Assembly: GCA_964611125.1 (NCBI GenBank)
Contig: CAZSZO010000011.1
Span: forward strand, 23,615 to 87,614
Source of the DNA: JAEUIX01 sp964611125
GTDB lineage: Bacteria > Planctomycetota > Phycisphaerae > Phycisphaerales > UBA1924
Length of the DNA: 64,000 bases
Direction of reading: 5' to 3'
In this document: positions 1 through 8,390 of the stretch, piece by piece
Position numbering within the stretch: position 1 is the first letter of the stretch
Layout of the letters: each line of letters starts with the position of its first letter
Program-made: the position numbers and the translations under genes
Notes under the pieces: generated by a model
Told to the model about the DNA's origin: nothing
What the model saw: the letters and a program-made list of their open reading frames with translations, nothing else
Database searches by the model: none

Positions 1-873
1 AACTCCGCCCTGAACCCCAACAACCTCCTCGGCAAGCTCCTCCGTCTCGACGTCACCGGCCCCGACGGCGTCTCCAACTCCGGCGACGAAGACGGCTTCC
101 CCGCCGACGCCTTCCGCAACTACCGCATCCCGCCCGCCAACCCCTTCGCCGCTGGCGGCGGCCGCGGCGAGATCTTCCTCCGCGGGGTCCGCAACCCCTG
201 GCGCTGGTCCTTCGATCGCGCCACCGGCGATCTTTACATCGCAGACGTCGGCCAGGATGTCCTCGAAGAGGTCAACTTCATCCCCGCCGGCACCGGCGCC
301 GGCCGCAACCTCGGCTGGCGGCTCCGCGAAGGCAGCCGCAACACCGGCCTCTCGTCCGGCGGGTTCGATACCTCCAACCTCACCGAGCCCGTCTACACCT
401 ACTCCCACGGCTCCGGCGCCCTCCAGGGCTTCTCCATCACCGGCGGCTACTGCTACCGCGGGACCTCCATCCCCGCCTGGCGCGGCCGCTACTTCTTCGC
501 CGATTTCGTCAACCGCCGCCTCTTCTCCGCCCGCATCGTCAACGGCGCCTGGACCGACTTCCGGGATATCTACGCCTCGGTCAACCCCAGCGCCACCACC
601 ACCGGCCGCCTCCAGACCATCGCCAGCTTTGGTGAGGACAACGCCGGCGAGCTCTACATTGTCGAGTTCAGCCCCGGCCGCATCCGCCGCTTCATCCCCC
701 AGGCGCCCCAGCCCAATCCCCTCGATATCAACTTCGACGGCAACGTCGACCCCGACGACCTGTCGGACTTCATCGCGTACTTCTTCTCCAGCGACCTCCG
801 CGCTGACTTCAACCTCGACAACATCCTCGACCCTGACGACCTCTCGGATTACATCGCCGGCTTCTTCCCGTAA
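1..873 (+). CDS. PQQ-dependent sugar dehydrogenase family protein, C-terminal part, with dockerin-like tail
   Basis: The gene enters from the left edge and is open from base 1 to a TAA at 871-873 (290 residues seen). The body matches the glucose/sorbosone dehydrogenase beta-propeller: a GVRNPWRWSFD stretch near residue 64, then DVGQDVLEEVNFI, then GFSITGGYCYRG and GRYFFADF. This family oxidises aldose sugars in the periplasm with PQQ. After residue 240 the protein changes into two copies of a short acidic repeat (DINFDGNVDPDDLSDFI and DFNLDNILDPDDLSDYI), which resemble Ca-binding dockerin/EF-hand loops. The same tail ends the subtilase at 3212-4666, so it is probably a shared surface or sorting module. 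The N-terminus and signal peptide lie outside the window. Family confident, substrate unknown. Confidence 0.85.
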   Translation, partial: NSALNPNNLLGKLLRLDVTGPDGVSNSGDEDGFPADAFRNYRIPPANPFAAGGGRGEIFLRGVRNPWRWSFDRATGDLYIADVGQDVLEEVNFIPAGTGAGRNLGWRLREGSRNTGLSSGGFDTSNLTEPVYTYSHGSGALQGFSITGGYCYRGTSIPAWRGRYFFADFVNRRLFSARIVNGAWTDFRDIYASVNPSATTTGRLQTIASFGEDNAGELYIVEFSPGRIRRFIPQAPQPNPLDINFDGNVDPDDLSDFIAYFFSSDLRADFNLDNILDPDDLSDYIAGFFP

Positions 874-900
874 CCTCCCGATCCAACCCGGCCGCTCAAG

Positions 901-928
901 AACGCCCCGCGCCCCAGCGCGGGGCGTT
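901..928 (+). terminator. Hairpin after the sugar dehydrogenase gene
   Basis: A perfect 11-bp stem (AACGCCCCGCG at 901-911 with its complement at 918-928) closes a 6-base loop, 27 bases after the stop codon. There is no strong T-run. The next gene starts only about 12 bases downstream, so the hairpin sits directly in front of its ribosome site. Confidence 0.6.
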
Positions 929-939
929 ATGCTTTGGCA

Positions 940-2403
940 ATGGCCGAACACCAGCCTCAGAACCTGCTCCCGCAGCGCCCCCCCATCGACTGGCGCACCC
1001 TCCGGCTCTGGCAGATCCAGCCCCTTCGCGACGCCGCGCTCATCTTCGCCGCCATCGGCCTCCTCTACGTCGGCAAGCTCCTCAGCGTGGTCACGGTTCC
1101 CATGCTGCTTGCTCTGCTCCTGGCCTACCTGTTCGAGCCCGTCGTTGACCGCCTCACCCGAACGCGCCGCTTCAGCCGCCAGGGCGCCGCGCTCGCCATC
1201 ATCGTCGCCGGCGCGCTGGTGGTCGTCGGCCCCGTGGTGATCGGCGGGACCTTCGCCGGCATCCAGGGCGTCTCGTTCCTGCAGGGGTTTTACGCCAATG
1301 CCTCGCGCCTCGCCGAGGCGGTCTCGACCGAGGACCAGTCCGTCCGCGCCTCGCTCCCCAACGAGTCCTGGCGCCGCCTCGCCGACCACCTCGTCAACCT
1401 CCGCCGTCACGCCGAGCTCGCCCGACGGCGCGAGGCCGCCTTGCCAAAGCCAGCCCCCGGCAAAGCTGCTTCCCCTGCGCCCGGTGGCGCTACGCCCCCC
1501 GCTGGCGCCACAGCCCCCGCCACAGCCCCCGCTGGCCCCGACCCCGCCCGCCCTTCCGACCCCCCGGGCGAAGCCGCCGAACCCGACCCCGACCCCGGCC
1601 TCACCCCAACCGACCAGGCGTCCGTCCAGCTTTACCGGGCCGTCGAACTCGCCTTCGAATGGGTCAAGGCCAACTCCCAGTCGATCGGCCGGCAGGCCCT
1701 CGCCACCGGCGTCGGCGCCATCGAGCTCGTCTACGGCTGGGTCACCTCGCTGGTCACCGTCCTCATCGGCGGCTTCCTGACCGCGTTCTTCTTCTTCTTC
1801 TTCTGCACCGGTTATGGCGAGGTCCTCGCCTTCTGGCAGGGCCTCATCCCCGACCGCAAGAAGGGCCAGGTCTTCGACCTCGTCGCCCAGATGGATGTGG
1901 TCATCAGCGGCTTCGTCCGCGGCCGCCTCACCATCTGCGCCATCCTCATCGTCTACTACACCTCCGCCTACTGGGCCATCGGCGTCCCCGCCCCGCTCAT
2001 CCTCGGCCCTATCGTCGGCGTCCTCTGCCTCATGCCCTACATCGCCGGCGTCGTCGGCATCCCCGTCGCCATGCTCCTCCTTTGGGCGGGCCCGACCACC
2101 TTCGAGTTCCAGAGCGCCTGGTGGTGGATCGTCTTCGCCCCCATCGGCGTCTCCAGCGTCTCCCAGATCCTCGACGACTACATCCTCACCCCGGCCATCC
2201 AGGGCCGCAGCACCGGCATGGACACCCCCACGATCTTCTTCGCCTCGCTCTCGGGCGCCGTGGTCGCTGGCTTCTACGGCCTGCTCGTCGCCATCCCCGT
2301 CGCCGCGTGCATCAAGATCCTGCTCCGCGAGGTCGTCTGGCCCCGCCTCAAGGACTGGGCCGAAGGCCGCTCCCGCGATCCCCTTCCCATCTCACGCGTT
2401 TAA
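940..2403 (+). CDS. AI-2E family transporter (UPF0118 permease)
   Basis: About 487 residues from ATG 940; a TTG at 934 is an in-frame alternative. The protein has the AI-2E/PerM architecture: paired N-terminal membrane segments near residues 35-90, a long extramembrane section, then a C-terminal group of helices with conserved stretches such as GPIVGVLCLMPYIAGVVGIP and DDYILTPAIQGRS. Members export small molecules or ions across the inner membrane; no substrate can be assigned here. A proline- and alanine-rich segment of about 60 residues (roughly 165-225) interrupts the central section and looks like a disordered insertion. A run of phenylalanines (AFFFFFFC) starts the next membrane helix. 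It stands alone between a hairpin and a secreted-protein pair. Confidence 0.85.
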   Translation: MAEHQPQNLLPQRPPIDWRTLRLWQIQPLRDAALIFAAIGLLYVGKLLSVVTVPMLLALLLAYLFEPVVDRLTRTRRFSRQGAALAIIVAGALVVVGPVVIGGTFAGIQGVSFLQGFYANASRLAEAVSTEDQSVRASLPNESWRRLADHLVNLRRHAELARRREAALPKPAPGKAASPAPGGATPPAGATAPATAPAGPDPARPSDPPGEAAEPDPDPGLTPTDQASVQLYRAVELAFEWVKANSQSIGRQALATGVGAIELVYGWVTSLVTVLIGGFLTAFFFFFFCTGYGEVLAFWQGLIPDRKKGQVFDLVAQMDVVISGFVRGRLTICAILIVYYTSAYWAIGVPAPLILGPIVGVLCLMPYIAGVVGIPVAMLLLWAGPTTFEFQSAWWWIVFAPIGVSSVSQILDDYILTPAIQGRSTGMDTPTIFFASLSGAVVAGFYGLLVAIPVAACIKILLREVVWPRLKDWAEGRSRDPLPISRV

Positions 2404-2541
2404 GATACCCCAAATTGGGTTGTTTTCCGCCCGATGGTCGGCTTTTCCGGCCCCCACCGCCCTTTCGCGGCAGAGTGTGTATTTCCACACCGCCCCGCGG
2501 CTCCTCCTGGCGACGGACCCCGTCACGGAGCCCTCCCGCTC

Positions 2542-3204
2542 ATGAACGATCCCTCTCCCCAACCCTCCCCCGCCTTCGACCTCGAGACCCTCGCGGCCCA
2601 TGTGCTGGGCGAGTCGGAGCCCGCCGTAGCCAGCCGAATCGACGCCGCCGCCGCGACCGCCCCCGACCTCCGGCGCTCATTGAGCCGCCTCCGCACGCTC
2701 GTCGAGACGCTCCGCACCGACGATTCGGTCCTCCCGCGCCGCGAACTGGTCGATCGTGTGAAAGACGTCCTGCGGCCGACGCCTCGCCCCTCACTCGCCG
2801 AGTGGCTCGCCCAGCTCGGCCACTCCGCCGCGGCCCTGGTCTTCGACAGCCATGCCGAGCTCGCCCTCGCCGGCTTCCGTGGCGCGGCCCCGGCGGCCCA
2901 GCAGCTCGCCTTCAGCAGCGAGGTGGCCGAAGTCGATCTCCAACTCTCGCCGCCCGATACCAGCCCCCGCAACGCTGGCGCCCCGGCGCTCTGGTCGCTC
3001 CGCGGCCAAGTCTCTTCGCCCGACCCCGATGGCCCCGTGCCGCACGCCGCTGTCGCCCTTATCGACCAGGCCCGCCAGCAGCTCATCTCGGCGGAGACCG
3101 ACGACCGCGGCATGTTCACCCTGACCGCCCCCGCGGGCCGCTACGACCTCATCGTCAAGACTGCTGCGGGCGCCGTCACGCTCCCCGCCATCAACCTCAG
3201 ATAG
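2542..3204 (+). CDS. Anti-sigma-like protein with C-terminal carboxypeptidase-regulatory-like domain
   Basis: 220 residues from ATG 2542; a longer reading from 2434 adds a segment that looks non-coding. The N-terminal 80 residues (ETLAAHVLGE, then helices with LRTLVETLR) resemble the putative zinc-finger-less anti-sigma and CHAT-linked domains common in planctomycetes. The C-terminal 70 residues read as a beta-sandwich of the CarboxypepD_reg type: SLRGQV, then TDDRGMFTLTAPAGRYDLIV. There is no membrane segment, so it is probably cytoplasmic. It ends 7 bases before the subtilase start, which implies one transcript. No sigma factor is adjacent. The domain calls are weak and come from sequence feel, not a search. 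Confidence 0.6.
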   Translation: MNDPSPQPSPAFDLETLAAHVLGESEPAVASRIDAAAATAPDLRRSLSRLRTLVETLRTDDSVLPRRELVDRVKDVLRPTPRPSLAEWLAQLGHSAAALVFDSHAELALAGFRGAAPAAQQLAFSSEVAEVDLQLSPPDTSPRNAGAPALWSLRGQVSSPDPDGPVPHAAVALIDQARQQLISAETDDRGMFTLTAPAGRYDLIVKTAAGAVTLPAINLR

Positions 3205-3211
3205 CCCGACC

Positions 3212-4666
3212 ATGACCAACCCCACCCCCACTACGCCGATGTGTTCACCCGCCCGCCTGACCGCGCCAAACCGCCGCCGCCGCGCTGCCGGGGCCGTCGC
3301 CGTGCTCCTGTGCTGCTGCGCCGGCGCGCTCGCGCAGCCGGGCGGGGGGGGCGGGCACGACGCGAACCGCATCCTCGGGCAGTTCGTCGTCAAGATGGTC
3401 CCCGGCGAGCCCATCGAGCCCGTTCTGGCCGCCATCCCGGCGGACTACACCCCCGCGCTCATCCGGCGGGCCGACGAACTCAACCTCTACATCCTCTCCT
3501 TCACCTGTCCAGACCCCGATGATGACGACTTCGGCTGCGACAGCGATGTCGAGATCATCATCAGCGCCCTGCCCCAGGTGCGCTGGGTCGAAGACAACCT
3601 CGAGTTCCTCCTCCCCGAGCCCGCCCAGACCCAGAGCTTCTTCCTCCGGCAGGTCAACCCCTCCAACTTTACCGATCAGTACGCCGTGTCCCTCCTCGGC
3701 CTGCCCACGGCCCACACCTGGTCCCGGGGCGCCGGGACCGTCGTCGCCGTGCTCGACACCGGCGTCGATCCGACCCACCCCGCCCTCAGCGGGCGCGTGC
3801 TCGACGGTTTGAACTTCATCGACCCGCTCCCCCCGGGTTCGCCCTTCAACACCGACACCGCCGACCGCAGCTTCGGGCACGGCACCATGGTCTCGGGGCT
3901 GGTCGCCCTGGTGGCGCCCGAGGCCCAGATTCTCCCGGTCAAGGTGCTCGATGACGCCGGCATGGGCGACACGCTCTCGCTCGCCCAGGGCATCCGCTAC
4001 GCCGTCGCCCGCGGGGCCACCGTCATCAACATGAGTATCGCCGCCCCCACCGCCAGCCGCGAGGTCACCCGGGCCTTGGCCGACGCCGCCGCGGCGGGCG
4101 TCACCCTCGTGGCCGCTGTCGGCAACGGCGGCGTTCTCGTCACCGCCGCGGCGCCGGGCGACGACTCCCACGTCATCTGCGTGGCCGCCACCGACAGCCT
4201 CGACCAGCGGGCGCCGTTCAGCGACTACGCCGGCTTCGTCTCGCTCTCGGCGCCCGGGCTCGACGTGGTCGGCTGCCGCAATGACGGAGCCTTCGCCGCC
4301 GGCAGCGGCACCAGCTACGCCAGCCCACTCGTCGCCGGCGCCGCGGCTCTCATCAAGGCCCGCCGCCCCTGGCTCTCGCCTGTCGAAGTCGCCGACCTGC
4401 TCCGCGCCACCGCCGCGCCCGTCGCCGACCTGCCCGGCCTGCTGGGAACCGGCCGCCTCGACCTCACCGTCGCGAGCTGCCCGCTGGACTTCACCGGCGA
4501 CGGAATCGTGAACCCCGATGACCTGGCCGACTACGTCGCCGCGTACTTTGGCGAGCTCCCCCTCGCACCGTGGACCGACTTCAACGCCGATGGCGCGACC
4601 GACCCCGACGACCTGTCGGACGTGATCACCGCGTACTTTGACCAGTCCAATGGCTGCCCGCGGTAG
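3212..4666 (+). CDS. Secreted S8 subtilisin-like serine protease with dockerin-like tail
   Basis: 484 residues with a Sec signal peptide (hydrophobic core AVAVLLCCCAGALA, likely cut after ALA). The catalytic triad is complete: Asp in VAVLDTGVDPTHP, His in FGHGTMVSGL and Ser in GTSYASPLVAGAAAL, with the oxyanion Asn in AVGNGG. The protease domain covers roughly residues 160-410, after a short propeptide-like region. The last 60 residues carry two acidic repeats, DFTGDGIVNPDDLADYV and DFNADGATDPDDLSDVI, the same type as in the first gene of the window. ATG at 3239 is another possible start but leaves a shorter n-region. It probably degrades extracellular protein; targets are unknown. Confidence 0.9.
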   Translation: MTNPTPTTPMCSPARLTAPNRRRRAAGAVAVLLCCCAGALAQPGGGGGHDANRILGQFVVKMVPGEPIEPVLAAIPADYTPALIRRADELNLYILSFTCPDPDDDDFGCDSDVEIIISALPQVRWVEDNLEFLLPEPAQTQSFFLRQVNPSNFTDQYAVSLLGLPTAHTWSRGAGTVVAVLDTGVDPTHPALSGRVLDGLNFIDPLPPGSPFNTDTADRSFGHGTMVSGLVALVAPEAQILPVKVLDDAGMGDTLSLAQGIRYAVARGATVINMSIAAPTASREVTRALADAAAAGVTLVAAVGNGGVLVTAAAPGDDSHVICVAATDSLDQRAPFSDYAGFVSLSAPGLDVVGCRNDGAFAAGSGTSYASPLVAGAAALIKARRPWLSPVEVADLLRATAAPVADLPGLLGTGRLDLTVASCPLDFTGDGIVNPDDLADYVAAYFGELPLAPWTDFNADGATDPDDLSDVITAYFDQSNGCPR

Positions 4667-4689
4667 CCCCACAGCGCGGCAGCGGTCCC

Positions 4690-6072
4690 CTACGCCGCAT
4701 CAGCCAGCGGGTTCGCCCTCGCCATGGCCTCGCGCCACGAGAACGCCAGCAGCGTGATGTCATCGGGCTGGTGCAGCGAGCCGTGCTGGCGGTCCATCAC
4801 CTCGGAGAAGTCCAGCAGCGCCTCACCCAGCGGCTGCCCGCCGGGCCGCGAGCCGATCGCCGTGAACGCATCGAAGTACCGGTCGTTGGGGCGCCGCCGA
4901 TCCGGTCCGGTTTCCCCGGGAACCGGCTGCGCGAACGCCCATTCGAATCCGTCAGAATAGAACATCACCGCCTCACCCGGCGCCAGCCGCACCGTCGTCG
5001 AGGGGAACTCCGCCGCGTCGATCAGCCCCAGCGAGGGCCCGCTGTCGCCCGCCAGGCGCAGACCGTCCGGCCCCACGATCGCCGCGGGCGGGTGCCCGGC
5101 GGAGGCGATGGTCAGGATCCCGGTCCGGATATCCAGCACGCCGTAGATCGCCGTAATCAGGCGCGACGCATCCGGCTGCCGCTGCACATACGCCGCGTTC
5201 AGCCGCGAGACCGCCTCGGCCGGCGGCACCAGGCGGTAGCGGTCGTGCACCACTTCCTTCATCGGCAGCAGGCGGCCGATGAGCATCGTCAGGAGCGCCG
5301 CCGCCACGCCGTGGCCGCTGGCGTCAGCCAGGAAGAACGCCACATGGTCGTCATCCAGCCGCACGATGTCGTACAGGTCGCCCGAGAGTGATGAGCACGG
5401 ACGGTAGATCACCCCGGCGTCCACCTCGCTCAGGCCGAGCTGCGTGGACGGCAGCAGGGCCCGCTGCACCAGCACCGCCAGCGAGGTCTCCGACTGAAGG
5501 TGGTCGATCAGGCGGGCCGCCGAGGCCTTCACACGCCGCTCCATCTCCAGCTCGTTCACCAGCTCCACGCGTTGCCGGGCCGCCGCGATCATGCCCAGCA
5601 GCACGCCCGCCGCCAGGGCGGGGTCGCCGTCCACAGGCAACAGCGGGGCGCCCGCGCTTCTGATGGGCCCGCAGAAGTCGCGTCGGTCGCGCCGCTCCGG
5701 GCCGATCGAGAGCCGCACCACCGGAATGTCCCGATCCTGCGCACCCTCGAGCAGCCGCCGCACATCGCTCGAGAGCACCGCCGTGGGCCCGAAGACGACC
5801 AGCGCATCGCGCCCCTCGAGGGCCCGGCCCGCCGCGCCGCCGGCTGGTGTGCCCGCCGATTCGCCCGCCAGTTCGCCCGCCGGCTCAACTCCCGCCTCTC
5901 CCGAGCCGGGGCCCACGCGATCCAGCGGCCAGACATCCGCCCGCACCTGCGAGCCGCCCGGCCACGCCGCCGTGAGGCGCGACTGCCAGCGCCGCACCAC
6001 CGCGACATCCACCCCGGGCGTCGCGACGATCAACAGATTCGTGTTCGGCTTGCCGGAGCCTTCGTTCATCAT
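4690..6072 (-). CDS. SpoIIE/RsbU-type PP2C serine phosphatase with N-terminal regulatory domain
   Basis: 460 residues. The C-terminal half is a PP2C-type SpoIIE phosphatase with the metal-site motifs SGDLYDIVRLDDDHVAFF, LADASGHGVAAALLT, SAGHPPAAIV and YSDGFEWA. Such enzymes dephosphorylate anti-sigma antagonists of the STAS family. The N-terminal 170 residues read like a degraded receiver-like domain (LLIVATPG at the start, VVFGPTAVLSSD in the middle), followed by a helical linker with VELVNELEMERRVKASAARL. A low-complexity alanine/glycine stretch lies near residues 65-85. The obvious type of partner in this window is the STAS protein at 60679-61014, but a functional link is inference. Two start codons lie in tandem (6072 and 6069). 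Confidence 0.85.
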   Translation of the reverse strand: MMNEGSGKPNTNLLIVATPGVDVAVVRRWQSRLTAAWPGGSQVRADVWPLDRVGPGSGEAGVEPAGELAGESAGTPAGGAAGRALEGRDALVVFGPTAVLSSDVRRLLEGAQDRDIPVVRLSIGPERRDRRDFCGPIRSAGAPLLPVDGDPALAAGVLLGMIAAARQRVELVNELEMERRVKASAARLIDHLQSETSLAVLVQRALLPSTQLGLSEVDAGVIYRPCSSLSGDLYDIVRLDDDHVAFFLADASGHGVAAALLTMLIGRLLPMKEVVHDRYRLVPPAEAVSRLNAAYVQRQPDASRLITAIYGVLDIRTGILTIASAGHPPAAIVGPDGLRLAGDSGPSLGLIDAAEFPSTTVRLAPGEAVMFYSDGFEWAFAQPVPGETGPDRRRPNDRYFDAFTAIGSRPGGQPLGEALLDFSEVMDRQHGSLHQPDDITLLAFSWREAMARANPLADAA

Positions 6073-6165
6073 GGAGCGCCAGGTGCGGTCAAGGCCCGAT
6101 ATCCGCGCCGCCCCCGCTCGGGGCGATCCGCCGCCCTCCGCTCAGGAAGGCCCCGGGGCATCGAC

Positions 6166-6849
6166 TCACTTGGCCCGCTTCTTGAGCGAGTCCCAGTCGT
6201 AGGCGACCTTGTCGTTCACCTTCAGCCCCAGCGACGGAATCGTTCCGCCCTTGAGCTCGATCACGAACTGGCACCCGAACTTGCTGTCGTACGGCTTCAG
6301 CCGGTCTTCATACTTCTTGTTGCGGAAGTCCCCGACCTTCCCCTCGCCCTCTCCCCGCGGCGGCTCGGCCTTCATCTGGTGCATCGACACGATCCGGCCC
6401 GCCCCGTCCACATAGATGATGTCGATGTCCACCGGGCAGTCCCGCATCACAAACGCCCGCCGCTCGGTTTCCTTGAAGCAGAACAGCATCCCCCCGTCCT
6501 CGCTGATCTTGTCGCGCTGACCCAGGCCCTTCGTGCGCACCGTGTCATCGAGCGCCAACTCCAGCTTGAAGGTCTTGGACCCCACCGCCATCGACACCGT
6601 CTCAGGCCCCGCCTTCTCAGGCTCCTTCTTCTCGGGCGCCTTCTTCTCGGGCCCGCTGCCCGGCTCGCTCTTCCCGGGTTGGCTCGGCTGAACGTTCGCG
6701 GGCGACTCCTTCTTGTCCTTCGGCTCGGGCTTCTGGTCCTGCCCCTGGTCGCAACCCGTGAGTCCAGCCATCCCGAGGGCCAGCGCCAGCCCGCTCGCGT
6801 GAACGGCCCCCACGATCCTCCGACCTAGCGTGCCTGCGAGCGAAGCCAT
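6166..6849 (-). CDS. DUF192 lipoprotein
   Basis: 227 residues. A signal peptide ends in a lipobox (GLTGC near residue 33), so it is probably an outer- or inner-membrane lipoprotein. A charged low-complexity linker rich in Lys, Glu and Pro (residues 36-80) precedes the DUF192 domain, recognised from RTKGLGQRDKISEDGGMLF, RAFVMRDCPVDIDIIYVD and GRIVSMHQM. DUF192 proteins are small beta-barrel-like periplasmic proteins without an agreed function. The start overlaps the 3' end of the gluQRS gene by 25 bases, so the two are cotranscribed and probably translationally coupled, although nothing suggests a shared role. Confidence 0.85.
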   Translation of the reverse strand: MASLAGTLGRRIVGAVHASGLALALGMAGLTGCDQGQDQKPEPKDKKESPANVQPSQPGKSEPGSGPEKKAPEKKEPEKAGPETVSMAVGSKTFKLELALDDTVRTKGLGQRDKISEDGGMLFCFKETERRAFVMRDCPVDIDIIYVDGAGRIVSMHQMKAEPPRGEGEGKVGDFRNKKYEDRLKPYDSKFGCQFVIELKGGTIPSLGLKVNDKVAYDWDSLKKRAK

Positions 6850-7868
6850 CGGTCATCCTCCAGAGTAAACGTCACCGCCCCGGCGATGATCCTAGTCGGA
6901 TCAAAGCCCGCCCTGAATTCCGCCGCCGACAGCCGCGCCCGCCCACCTCCACCCCCACCCCCGCCCCCGCCCATCCCGCACCAACCCCCGATCAGCCCGA
7001 TAACCGCCTCGGGCGCCACACCCGCCCGCCGATACGTCTCCACCCGGCTATCGCCGTGCCGCTTGGCGAGCCGCTTGCCATCGGGCCCGATCACCAGCGG
7101 CAGATGCCAATACCGGGGCGTCCTCTCCTGCAGACCGAGGGCCCGATACAGCAGGATCTGGCGGGCCGCCGAGTCGAGCAGGTCATCACCCCGCACCACG
7201 TCAGTCACCCCCTGACGCGCATCGTCCACCACCACCGCGAGCTGATACGCCGGGGCGGCCCGCTTGGTCCAGATCACAAAGTCCCCGACGCTCACCGAAG
7301 GATCGATCCGCTGGGGCCCGGCGAACTCGTCGGTGAACTCCACCGCGCCCTCCGGCGTCGCCAGACGCCAGTTCGCCCCACCCTCGCCGCCGCTGGCCCA
7401 CGCCGCGGCTAAGGACGGATTCGGCTCACCAGGCCGAAAGCCCGCGGGCCGCAACTCAGCCGGAAAACGCACGTCGTGGGCCCCATCCTGCGGGGCCGAC
7501 GCCGCCAGCTCGATCTGCTGCCGCGTGAGTTCGCACGCATACGCCCAGCCGCCCCCGGCCAGCGTCGCCATGGCGGCCCGATACGGCCCGAGGTCGGCCG
7601 ATTGCACCAGAGGGCCTTCGTCCCAGTCGATCCCCAGCCAGCCCAGCGTGTCCATGATTCCCGCCGCGGCATCCGCCTTGATCCGGGGACCGTCAAGATC
7701 CTCGATCCGCAGCACGATCCGCCACCCGAGGCGGCGGGCCAGAGCCCAGTTCACGAGAAACGTTCGGGCATTGCCCAGGTGGAGAGCGCCCGTCGGCGAA
7801 GGGGCTAGGCGAGTCACCCTGTTTTTGGGACTTGGTCGGGAATCAGGTGTGGAGAGCGCCTCAGCCAT
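6825..7868 (-). CDS. gluQRS: Glutamyl-Q tRNA(Asp) synthetase
   Basis: 347 residues, the length of the GluQRS family: a glutamyl-tRNA synthetase catalytic core without the anticodon-binding domain. It attaches glutamate to queuosine in tRNA-Asp. The HIGH-type signature is seen in APSPTGALHLGNARTFLVN, and the KMSKS-type loop as KRLAKRHGD; VLRIEDLDGPR is also conserved. The zinc-binding C-x-C...C set of the E. coli enzyme is mostly missing: only one Cys remains in YACELTRQQI. Near residue 315 a run of ten glycines is encoded by a C-rich tract at about 6940-6975. It is divergent from the pterin dehydratase gene. Confidence 0.85.
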   Translation of the reverse strand: MAEALSTPDSRPSPKNRVTRLAPSPTGALHLGNARTFLVNWALARRLGWRIVLRIEDLDGPRIKADAAAGIMDTLGWLGIDWDEGPLVQSADLGPYRAAMATLAGGGWAYACELTRQQIELAASAPQDGAHDVRFPAELRPAGFRPGEPNPSLAAAWASGGEGGANWRLATPEGAVEFTDEFAGPQRIDPSVSVGDFVIWTKRAAPAYQLAVVVDDARQGVTDVVRGDDLLDSAARQILLYRALGLQERTPRYWHLPLVIGPDGKRLAKRHGDSRVETYRRAGVAPEAVIGLIGGWCGMGGGGGGGGGGRARLSAAEFRAGFDPTRIIAGAVTFTLEDDRWLRSQAR

Positions 7869-7967
7869 GTGGCCCTCGACGATACACTCTTGAGCGGCCC
7901 CTGGGCGCCCCTCGTGCAGCCCGGGACCGTGGGCCCGCCTCTCGCCGCCGGATGGAGCAAGGTTCGC

Positions 7968-8333
7968 ATGGCCAAGAAGTCGTCGCCCAACCCCGCCAAC
8001 GCCGCCACCCCCACCGCCGGCGCCGCCCCGAAGTCGGGCTCGGCCCCCGCGCCGACGCCCAAATGCTCACCCGAGCAGGTCGACGAGCTGCTCTCCACCC
8101 GCCCCGAGTGGGTCGAGACCGGGGGCGCGATCCAGCGGACGTTTCAGTTCAAGAACTTCCTCGAGGCCATGAAGTTCGTCAACAAGGTCGCTGAGGCCGC
8201 CGAGACCTCCAACCACCACCCCGACATCCTGGTGCGCTACAACAAGGTCACGATGACCCTGAGCACGCACGACGCGGGCGGAATCACCCTGAAGGACTTC
8301 GACCTCGCCGGGCGGATGGACGCCCTGCTCTAG
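7968..8333 (+). CDS. phhB: 4a-hydroxytetrahydrobiopterin dehydratase (pterin-4a-carbinolamine dehydratase)
   Basis: 121 residues from ATG 7968, which follows a GGAG at a good distance; an upstream in-frame start at 7869 is unlikely. The family signature is complete: SNHHPDILVRYNKVTMTLST supplies the two catalytic histidines, with a third His shortly after (STHDAGGITLKD) and the conserved Asp. The enzyme dehydrates 4a-hydroxy-tetrahydropterin and so recycles the cofactor of aromatic amino acid hydroxylases; in many bacteria it is also a molybdopterin-linked or transcriptional cofactor. The first 30 residues are an Ala/Pro/Lys-rich disordered tail. No hydroxylase gene lies nearby. Confidence 0.92.
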   Translation: MAKKSSPNPANAATPTAGAAPKSGSAPAPTPKCSPEQVDELLSTRPEWVETGGAIQRTFQFKNFLEAMKFVNKVAEAAETSNHHPDILVRYNKVTMTLSTHDAGGITLKDFDLAGRMDALL

Positions 8334-8390
8334 AGTCGGACTGGGGCTGCACTGGCTGCGCTGAGGCGCCACGCGCTACGAACGCTGGCC

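Noticed and set aside
1659..3215. 518-codon plus-strand frame across the AI-2E and next genes
   Set aside because: Arg/Pro/His-rich translation without motifs; the other frame encodes clear families.
3245..4672. 475-codon antisense frame in the subtilase gene
   Set aside because: Gly/Val/Asp-rich shadow; the subtilase triad lies on the plus strand.
4690..6072. Direct operon link between the SpoIIE phosphatase and the STAS protein at 60.7 kb
   Set aside because: The families can be partners, but the genes are 55 kb apart and nothing in the sequence ties them.
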